A program made the translations under genes and the position numbers. Positions 62,869 to 64,000 of a stretch of 64,000 nt of DNA are shown here, one piece after another. The notes under the pieces are model-generated. The model saw nothing but the letters and a program-made list of their open reading frames with translations. It was not told the DNA's origin and did no database searches. The stretch is from Fibrobacter sp. UWH6 (GTDB taxonomy: Bacteria; Fibrobacterota; Fibrobacteria; Fibrobacterales; Fibrobacteraceae). Location: the NCBI RefSeq assembly GCF_900142465.1, contig NZ_FRAX01000009.1, forward strand, positions 1 through 64,000, written 5' to 3'. Positions within the stretch are counted from its first letter, which is position 1; every line of letters starts with the position of its first letter.

Positions 62869-63957
62869 TTACAGGTAGTAATTCGCCTCGCCCACAGCCA
62901 AGTCGCTTCCCTTGATTTGCAAGGTATCGGGCACACCAGTGCGATACTCGATAATCAACTTGACCATATCATCACTCCGCAAAATTCCCTGAGGGACCGT
63001 CCAGAAGTTTTCCGCCTCGATGGCGTACTTCAAAGCTACAGGTTCCGCATCCGTCACCGCAGAAATTTGCGTCACGGCATCCTTCGGGTTACGAACCTGC
63101 ACAATGCTCCAGTAAGGGCCAGCCCCTTCCTTCACCCAGACGCTGGTGGAATCGCCCCACACGCCTTCAACGCCTTCGCAGGATACGAATTCCCATTCGC
63201 CGTAATAGCGGCCCACCGTAATGCCCATGATGTCGCTAGCAGGTGCGCCACCCAAATCCACACCGCAACTTTCGTCGGGGCAGCGGTCCGTAATGCGCAC
63301 CGTAACGCGCTTCCAGCCATCAGGAGTTTTCGCCTTTACGCGAACGCAGCCACCGCAGGCAAGGCCCCCATTCCAGGGTCCTTTATCGTCACCGCTAGAA
63401 ACGTTCACATGGATGGCGGCATAATACTGGATGTTGGTCTGGCCGTAATTGCAGGCGCCACCCAGACTGGTTTCTTTCTCAGTTATGCTTCCGTAAGTCG
63501 TAATGGAGCCGGTACCGCCGCGTTCATTCAGCACCGGGTCCTGAGCCGTATAGTTGTCGCACTTTTCGCAGGCACCGTCAGCGTCGTCAAAATACCATTC
63601 GTCAGAAGCGTTAGACGCAACCGTCTGGGACGCAGAACTTTCGGGAGAAGAATCTGTAGAATGCTCTGCGGAACTGCTCTGCAAGATTCCGCCCGCGCTA
63701 GAAGTTACGCCGGAATTTGACGACACCGCGGAGCTTATCGGAGCTTCGGCACCAGACGACCCCGCCTGCGCCATACCGCCACTGGATTCCTGCGAACCGT
63801 CGGACGAACTTACTCCAGACGATTCGGATACGGCAGCGGAACTATCAACTGGTCCCGCATCCGACGGACTTGAAGAATCATCACCACAGGAAAACATCAA
63901 GGCTCCCGCAAACAACAAACTTAAAACGTTTTTTCTTTCCCAATAACTCATATACAT
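62869..63957 (-). CDS. Expansin-like lipoprotein with Ser-rich linker
   Basis: This 362-residue protein has a lipoprotein signal (LFAGALMFSCGDDSSS; start perhaps MSYWERKN) and a Ser/Ala-rich linker to about residue 115. An expansin domain follows: GSITTYGSITEKETSLGGACNYG, LACGGCVRVKAKT, VRITDRCPDESCGVDLGGAP and WEFVSCEGV form a DPBB domain, and a C-terminal CBM63-like beta domain follows. Bacterial expansins loosen cellulose and xylan contacts without cutting. This suits a plant-fibre degrader. The distance between linker and domain suggests surface display. Confidence 0.88.
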   Translation of the reverse strand: MYMSYWERKNVLSLLFAGALMFSCGDDSSSPSDAGPVDSSAAVSESSGVSSSDGSQESSGGMAQAGSSGAEAPISSAVSSNSGVTSSAGGILQSSSAEHSTDSSPESSASQTVASNASDEWYFDDADGACEKCDNYTAQDPVLNERGGTGSITTYGSITEKETSLGGACNYGQTNIQYYAAIHVNVSSGDDKGPWNGGLACGGCVRVKAKTPDGWKRVTVRITDRCPDESCGVDLGGAPASDIMGITVGRYYGEWEFVSCEGVEGVWGDSTSVWVKEGAGPYWSIVQVRNPKDAVTQISAVTDAEPVALKYAIEAENFWTVPQGILRSDDMVKLIIEYRTGVPDTLQIKGSDLAVGEANYYL

Positions 63958-63966
63958 GAATATAAA

Positions 63967-63999
63967 AAGCCCCGCGCATTTTTTTCCGCGCAGAGCTTA
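63967..63999 (-). terminator. Terminator of a minus-strand gene beyond the window
   Basis: Minus strand: GCTC-T-GCGC...GCGC-G-GGGC followed by TTTTTAT. The gene it ends lies outside the window. Confidence 0.55.
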
Positions 64000-64000
64000 A

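Overview
The window looks like a chromosome segment of a Fibrobacter-type bacterium. It encodes a protein of the Fibrobacter 'major paralogous domain' type (33328-33858) and a TIGR02147-type protein from the second large Fibrobacter paralogous family (56646-57503). It also has many lipoproteins with Ser-rich or Asp-rich linkers, and a secreted expansin-like lipoprotein (62869-63957) that fits a plant-cell-wall degrader. I see no rRNA, tRNA or CRISPR.

Layout. 1-5.5 kb is accessory DNA: the end of a two-subunit LlaJI/McrBC-like restriction system, an unknown protein behind a highly structured leader RNA, an IS30-type transposase and a Fic protein. 5.6-13 kb holds two SDR oxidoreductases, a LanC-like protein, a PatB/MalY-type C-S lyase, a transsulfuration enzyme and a short MetE-like methyltransferase. 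13-16.5 kb encodes a FIST-GGDEF and a PAS-GGDEF-EAL protein (c-di-GMP turnover), followed by a shortened tatC. 17-23 kb and 27-29.6 kb form a two-part exported redox module: duplicated carboxymuconolactone-decarboxylase/cupin proteins, two exported flavodoxins, an exported ABM-type monooxygenase, a DUF4405-like membrane protein, a hydrolase, an acetyltransferase, and LysR and MerR regulators. 23-27 kb has a wrecked response regulator, its intact histidine kinase, and a TetR/GH13 amylase pair with matching palindromic operators. 29.7-31.9 kb is scrambled: a RhuM-PLD gene, a GC-rich repeat, and a second MetE-like gene that has lost an internal segment and whose 3' end was replaced by the tail of a rhuM gene. 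31.9-41 kb carries a split Thr/Ser exporter, a CsoR/CopA copper system, mnmA, cysK and metY. 41.3-44.4 kb is a tandem trio of lipoproteins built from seven copies of an unrecognised four-Cys domain. 44.5-53 kb has an Rrf2 regulator, a triple FKBP, a PorV-like barrel carrying a seven-bladed propeller, rsmG and queH. 53-58.3 kb is a Fibrobacter-style operon of envelope proteins with a TIGR02147 regulator. 58.5-64 kb has an exported nitroreductase, a DUF3791/DUF3990 toxin-antitoxin-like module, a transglutaminase-like lipoprotein that has lost its core, an aminotransferase and the expansin.

How parts connect. Four promoters (in front of the transsulfuration gene, both MetE-like copies, and the acetyltransferase-hydrolase-CMD/cupin operon divergent from lysR) share one architecture with the same spacing: ATA(A/G)-N7-(C/T)TAT, 22 bp, then TTGG of a -35 element, then a -10. 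This is the layout of the methionine box bound by LysR-type MtaR/MetR in streptococci. metY has a closely related box. The window therefore appears to show a sulfur-amino-acid regulon that also reaches the exported redox module, which is the most promising candidate for an undescribed system here. A second theme is gene decay by internal deletion: at least five genes have lost internal or terminal pieces. That is either real genome decay or an assembly artefact.
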